Shown one piece after another: positions 43,942 to 47,815 of a stretch of DNA of 47,815 nucleotides. The notes beneath the pieces are model-generated. The model searched no databases. It was not told the DNA's origin and was given only the letters and a program-made list of their open reading frames with translations. The DNA lies in the NCBI GenBank assembly GCA_020351995.1, contig CP070674.1, positions 2,322,222 through 2,370,036 of the forward strand. Reading direction: 5' to 3'. The DNA comes from Candidatus Zixiibacteriota bacterium. GTDB taxonomy: Bacteria; Zixibacteria; MSB-5A5; GN15; FEB-12. A program made the translations under genes and the position numbers. Positions within the stretch are counted from its first letter, which is position 1. Each line of letters opens with the position of its first letter.

Positions 43942-44940
43942 ATGTTTTTGTCAGGAAAGTGGTTACAGTATAGCAGTTCTTCGCGTCCGCATCGGCTGCT
44001 CCTGGTTGTAGCCCTGGCATTCTGCCTGGTCGCTTTACTCTCGGTATCAGAGGTAAGGGGTCAGGCCAAGGTCGGTACCACCGGTGCTCAGTTCCTTGAG
44101 CTGGGGGTGACGGCCCGTGCTATGGGTATGGCCGAAGCTTTCACTGCCGTCGCGGATGATATATCTGCCGTTTATTATAACCCGGCCGGACTGGTTTACA
44201 TGTACGGTCGCGAGGCTGCCTTCAGTTATATCAGCATGCCGGCGGATATCAGTTATTATTTCGGCGCTATTGGGCTCCCCCTGGAATCAATCGGAGGTGT
44301 TTTGGGTATCAGTGCCTATACGTTGACATCCGGTGATATGATAGAGACCGACTACGTCAACGCGGCTGATCCGCAGGCAGGCACCGGACGCATTTTCTCT
44401 TATAACGATTTTGCGCTCGCGGTCAGCTATGGGCGGTATCTGACCGATCGTTTCTCGATTGGTCTCTCCGTTAAATATATCGGCGAGTTCGCCCATGACT
44501 ATTCGGCCTCCGGCTGGTCGGCTGATGTAGGAACCAATTACGATACCGGTTTCAGAAACTTTACCATCGCTATGGCGATCACCAATTTCGGTCCTGATAT
44601 GAGAATGATCGCCGATGATTACCCTCTGCCCATCAATTTCAAGTTTGGCGCTGCGATAAACGTAATCGATGGCGATGATCACGTTCTCACGTTCGCTGCC
44701 GAAGGTTCGCACCCGTCGGACAACCTGGAGAAGTACAATGCCGGTATGGAATACACCTTTAAGGAACTCTTCGTCCTGCGGGGAGGAGGCCGCTTCAATT
44801 ATAACGTTGACGGCTTAACGGCCGGCGGCGGAGTGCGGGTACCTTTCGGCGAGGAAAGTGAACTCCGGTTCGACTACGCATATCAGGATTTTGGCATTCT
44901 TACCGAAGTACATCGTTTCACGATGTCGATAGCATTTTAG
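43942..44940 (+). CDS. PorV/PorQ-like outer-membrane beta-barrel protein
   Basis: I choose the ATG at 43942, which has GAGG five bases upstream; a TTG seven codons earlier is less likely. The 332-residue protein has a signal peptide, then the family start AQFLELGVTARAMGMAEAFT and DISAVYYNPAG. It continues as beta-strands and ends in F, as barrel proteins do. PorV acts with type IX secretion in Bacteroidota, but many FCB bacteria use relatives beside TonB receptors without that system. No type IX component is in the window. Confidence 0.85.
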   Translation: MFLSGKWLQYSSSSRPHRLLLVVALAFCLVALLSVSEVRGQAKVGTTGAQFLELGVTARAMGMAEAFTAVADDISAVYYNPAGLVYMYGREAAFSYISMPADISYYFGAIGLPLESIGGVLGISAYTLTSGDMIETDYVNAADPQAGTGRIFSYNDFALAVSYGRYLTDRFSIGLSVKYIGEFAHDYSASGWSADVGTNYDTGFRNFTIAMAITNFGPDMRMIADDYPLPINFKFGAAINVIDGDDHVLTFAAEGSHPSDNLEKYNAGMEYTFKELFVLRGGGRFNYNVDGLTAGGGVRVPFGEESELRFDYAYQDFGILTEVHRFTMSIAF

Positions 44941-44955
44941 GAGGTGGCCACGCAG

Positions 44956-47160
44956 ATGACTATAAACGCGAATTCAAATAGATTTAAGGCGCTGGTTTGG
45001 CTGACTCTCTTTGCGGCCCTCCTATTTGCCCTGTCGGTGGTTATTATTTCGGGCTGCACCGAAACACTCGAGGGAAACGTTAATGAAAACCTCGCGCCGG
45101 TTGTTTACTTCGTCAACATCCCACCCGACAGCACCAAGTTTTCATATAATCCGGAGATCTACTGGTTCGGAAGCGATGCCGACGGTCAGATAGACTATTA
45201 CCGCTATCATATTGCTACGGTCGACGAGATAGGAAGCTCGAGCTACGAGGATGCGCTTAACTACGCGGCCGGCCTTCCAAGCGAAGCCTGGACTTATACT
45301 GATGTTGACCCTCAGGCCTCGGACCCTCAGACGGCCCATGTGATTACTCTTGAGGCCGACGTGGAGGATCCGGTACGCACGTATGTGGAGCAGTTTGTTT
45401 TTCTCCAGGCTTTTGACGATGACGGCGCGGGTTCCGCGATAGTCTGCAAGTGTCTGAATCGTAATGATCACCCGCCGGATACGCGGATAATCAATACGAT
45501 TAAAAATGACACTCCCTATGTCAACGCTCCCGGTCCGGGAGGAATCGTCACCGGTATAAAGCTGTCATGGGACGGCACAGACGTTCGGGATTACGACGAA
45601 CAGGGTCTGGTGGCACCGCCCTTTGAGTACGAATGGCGTTTGTTCGGACCCTATACTGCGGGCGATTCGTCAGAGATCTTTGACGCCATAAGCGGTCTTG
45701 TCAGAGTGGTCTGGGTGACCGATGACGCCGAGATTTATTACTGCGGCCAGTCGGCCGAATTCTGCGACAGCCATTTGGTAGAGGATGAGAGTATATACTG
45801 GGAAGTTGAGTGTACCACTGTCGTTTTTGAGTGCGGCGACGATACAACTGGAACAAACACTATTCTCGGATTTCGCAGAGACTTCCTGCTTGACATAAGT
45901 GACACCAGTTCCAGCTTCTTCGGGGACGACTGGCTGGTCGATCGCTCCTGGGATGGCATCGATACCTGGATTTACGACATGGCCGATACGATCTATGACG
46001 TGTACCATATGATAGACCCGGTTGACCGAGGCGATTCCACTATTACGCGGAGCTTTATTTTCTGGATCAGGTCGCGCGATGACGCCTCCGTGCCGGATCT
46101 CACGCCCGCCTTCGCGGTTTTCCCCGTAATCGACCCGATGTACGAGAGAGACATTCTGGTACTTGATTTCACCAATACCTTCGACCCGGGATACGGCCAG
46201 ATCAACATGGACTCAACGGTGTCAATGCGAAAAGCTATCTTCAAGCGATTTATCGATGGATGGAATGATACCAGGGCACCGTCAGAGCAGATCGATTTTG
46301 ACACGACCGGCCTCCAGCGAGACTATCTCGTAGGCGTTGACTACAACGTCAACCCCCTGCCGCTGCCGAAACTGCTGCAGTACAAGCTGCTAATTCTGTA
46401 TTCTGATCACGTCCGCATGTCATTCTTTATGTCCGGTACCAGTGTTAAACACAACCGGGTCTTTACAGCTATCGATGCCGGTATCAATGCCTGGGTGACC
46501 CAGCGAGGACTGATCTACGGTAGTCTTATGCCGCAGCCGACCAATCCGGCTACTATCCCTTCGACCATAAGCCACTATTTCGGTGTCGAGGGCATCTTCT
46601 ATTCTTCCTGGGCGGCCTTCCTGCAGGGCTCCAATTCGTTTATGCCCGAGGAGATAAGAATGGAGGACTTCATCGGTGCCTACACTATGGACGAGAGCCA
46701 GTGGCCGAATATTGATGTGGATACCAATCTGCTCCACCGCAGGCTAACGTGGTGGGAAGACGTGAATCCAATCGTAAAGGACTGCCCCTGGGTCGCTGAC
46801 ACGGCGGCCCTGCCAGAGGTTAACTGGTGCAAGAGACGGTACGGAACCGAAGTGATGTATCTTTACAAATCCATGTACGGCCCCAATCACTTCCTGGGCT
46901 ATCCGTACACAATCGACGGCACCCCGGTTGCCCACCGGCTTCAGACCAATCTGTTCCGAACGGTTTGGTTCCAGTTCTCGCCATCGTGTATCAAAGAGGA
47001 TCAGATGCAGCTGTTGACAAACAGCGTTCTGGATTGGCTCTACGATCCTACGATCGGTCAGGAAACCGTGAACGAACGACGTTATCCTGACGCGGCGGTG
47101 AAGATTTCCATCGATGAAGCCCGTGAGCTTCTCGACGGACGGGAACCTATCGTCGAGTGA
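44956..47160 (+). CDS. Large lipoprotein of the TonB operon
   Basis: I choose the ATG at 44956, nine bases after GGAGGTG; a GTG at 44944 overlaps that site. The 734-residue protein has a lipoprotein signal (RFKALVWLTLF, then VVIISGC, lipid on C34). The N-terminal part resembles fibronectin/Ig-like domains with Asp-rich loops (about 50-130), followed by a beta-rich region and a C-terminal domain of unknown type near 470-730 with many aromatics. No catalytic motif is visible. It follows the barrel gene with 15 bases between and is the last operon gene. A surface-exposed partner of the receptor is plausible, but unproven. Confidence 0.7.
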   Translation: MTINANSNRFKALVWLTLFAALLFALSVVIISGCTETLEGNVNENLAPVVYFVNIPPDSTKFSYNPEIYWFGSDADGQIDYYRYHIATVDEIGSSSYEDALNYAAGLPSEAWTYTDVDPQASDPQTAHVITLEADVEDPVRTYVEQFVFLQAFDDDGAGSAIVCKCLNRNDHPPDTRIINTIKNDTPYVNAPGPGGIVTGIKLSWDGTDVRDYDEQGLVAPPFEYEWRLFGPYTAGDSSEIFDAISGLVRVVWVTDDAEIYYCGQSAEFCDSHLVEDESIYWEVECTTVVFECGDDTTGTNTILGFRRDFLLDISDTSSSFFGDDWLVDRSWDGIDTWIYDMADTIYDVYHMIDPVDRGDSTITRSFIFWIRSRDDASVPDLTPAFAVFPVIDPMYERDILVLDFTNTFDPGYGQINMDSTVSMRKAIFKRFIDGWNDTRAPSEQIDFDTTGLQRDYLVGVDYNVNPLPLPKLLQYKLLILYSDHVRMSFFMSGTSVKHNRVFTAIDAGINAWVTQRGLIYGSLMPQPTNPATIPSTISHYFGVEGIFYSSWAAFLQGSNSFMPEEIRMEDFIGAYTMDESQWPNIDVDTNLLHRRLTWWEDVNPIVKDCPWVADTAALPEVNWCKRRYGTEVMYLYKSMYGPNHFLGYPYTIDGTPVAHRLQTNLFRTVWFQFSPSCIKEDQMQLLTNSVLDWLYDPTIGQETVNERRYPDAAVKISIDEARELLDGREPIVE

Positions 47161-47188
47161 CGCACAAAGATTTGGATGATTAAGCGGA

Positions 47189-47204
47189 CCGGGATCATAC
47201 CCGG
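47189..47204 (+). repeat. Small hairpin before the operon terminator
   Basis: CCGGG, ATCATA and CCCGG form a five-bp stem upstream of the stronger terminator hairpin. Confidence 0.45.
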
Positions 47205-47209
47205 CGAAG

Positions 47210-47241
47210 AAGGGCTGAAGAAATTCAGCCCTTTATTATTA
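47210..47241 (+). terminator. Terminator of the TonB operon
   Basis: AAGGGCTGAA (47210-47219) pairs with TTCAGCCCTT (47224-47233) around a GAAA tetraloop, followed by TATTATTATT. The convergent TPR gene ends right beside it. Confidence 0.85.
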
Positions 47242-47815
47242 TTACCTCAGTCTCAACTGCAGTTGCCTGACGTATCCATCGTCCGGGAATTTCTCCACGG
47301 CGATAGCGGCAATCCTGCGGGCTTGCGCAATCTGCCCGGTAGCGAGATACCCATTGGCAAGGTTGACATAAGCGTTTGCCAGCGATGAATCGAGTTCTAT
47401 CGCCTTATGCGAGAATTCGATGGATCGGTCAAACGTTCCCTGCAGGCCGTTGATGTATCCAAGCTGATAGAATGCTTCCGCTTTCTCTTTTTTCCAGTTG
47501 GCCTTGCTGTTGACGAATTTGCGCTCAAAAGCGAAGTCGTCTGTTTCGACCGGAGGAGGCCTGGATGCAATCGCCCACTCGAGAATCTCGCCGGCGCGGT
47601 CCAGATTTCCTGCCGCGGCCAGATGTGCCCCAACATCATTGAGCAGGTAAATGTTATAATCTGTGCGAACTGCCGCGGCCGCAATGCTGTCTGACAACGC
47701 CTCATCAGCCAGCTGCGAATCAGCGAACAGGGTCCTGATAAGGGCCATGTTCGCTATCGGGTCATACGGGCGCAATCGGACGGCGAGGTTCGCCTCGTGG
47801 ATTGCCTCCGATAAA
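47242..47815 (-). CDS. TPR-repeat protein (5' partial at the window edge)
   Basis: The frame stays open to the right end, so the true start is outside; a TTG at 47775 is within the protein. The visible C-terminal ~190 residues are tetratricopeptide helices: ILEWAIASRPP, FYQLGYINGLQGTFDRSIEF, SHKAIELDSSLANAYVNLAN, GYLATGQIAQARRIAAIAVE. The last unit ends the protein. No catalytic domain is visible in this part. What lies N-terminal is unknown. Confidence 0.8.
   Translation of the reverse strand, partial: LSEAIHEANLAVRLRPYDPIANMALIRTLFADSQLADEALSDSIAAAAVRTDYNIYLLNDVGAHLAAAGNLDRAGEILEWAIASRPPPVETDDFAFERKFVNSKANWKKEKAEAFYQLGYINGLQGTFDRSIEFSHKAIELDSSLANAYVNLANGYLATGQIAQARRIAAIAVEKFPDDGYVRQLQLRLR

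Overview
This window looks like a chromosomal contig from an uncultured Gram-negative bacterium of the FCB group, most like candidate phylum Zixibacteria. That placement is an inference from gene content: a type I dockerin on a non-cellulosomal secreted protein, a TonB receptor next to a PorV-like outer-membrane protein, sigma54 regulators with long TPR arms, and many lipoproteins and beta-propellers. Outer-membrane biogenesis genes (LpxL-like acyltransferase, heptosyltransferase, TolC) show a two-membrane envelope. No tRNA, rRNA, CRISPR array or transposase was seen.

Layout. (1) 1-6410 is a co-directional phage-type block that begins inside an HK97-fold capsid gene. A sialidase-like propeller, a connector-like protein, two small proteins and two exported proteins follow, and a strong terminator closes it. 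No tail, lysis or integrase gene is visible. (2) 6586-11321 holds a secreted dockerin protein, lipoyl synthase (lipA) and a REC-GAF-HD-GYP regulator. (3) 11328-18499 carries a site-2-type protease, a Rad50/SbcC-like ATPase overlapping a membrane-anchored thermonuclease, a lipoprotein, an NtrC-type regulator and an HNH nuclease. (4) 18622-22063 is a housekeeping operon: trpS, scpA, scpB and an RluB-type pseudouridine synthase. (5) 22115-28700 contains a lipoprotein built of 14 gap-free 39-residue repeats, a 770-base stretch without a convincing gene, an exported TPR protein, a rubrerythrin-like protein, a membrane metallopeptidase-like protein and an LpxL-like acyltransferase. (6) 28805-33908 is an export and envelope operon: adaptor, ABC permease, TolC-type channel and heptosyltransferase, with no ATPase gene. 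(7) 33999-40243 has a DUF362 ferredoxin-like protein, two small exported Gly/Pro-rich proteins, a 975-residue TPR-GAF-sigma54 activator and a LipM-type octanoyltransferase. (8) 40559-47160 is a three-gene outer-membrane operon (TonB receptor with seven Ca-loop-like motifs, PorV-like barrel, large lipoprotein). A partial TPR gene on the minus strand ends the window.

How parts may work together. LipM-type transferase plus LipA would make lipoyl groups de novo. ScpA and ScpB partner with SMC in chromosome segregation. The adaptor, permease and TolC genes suggest a MacAB-like exporter that borrows an ATPase. The two small exported proteins beside a TPR-armed sigma54 activator are the best candidate for an undescribed signalling or export system, although ligand and targets are unknown. 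Several genes lacking a Shine-Dalgarno sequence have a sigma70-like -10 box 6-10 bases before the start codon, which suggests leaderless transcripts.
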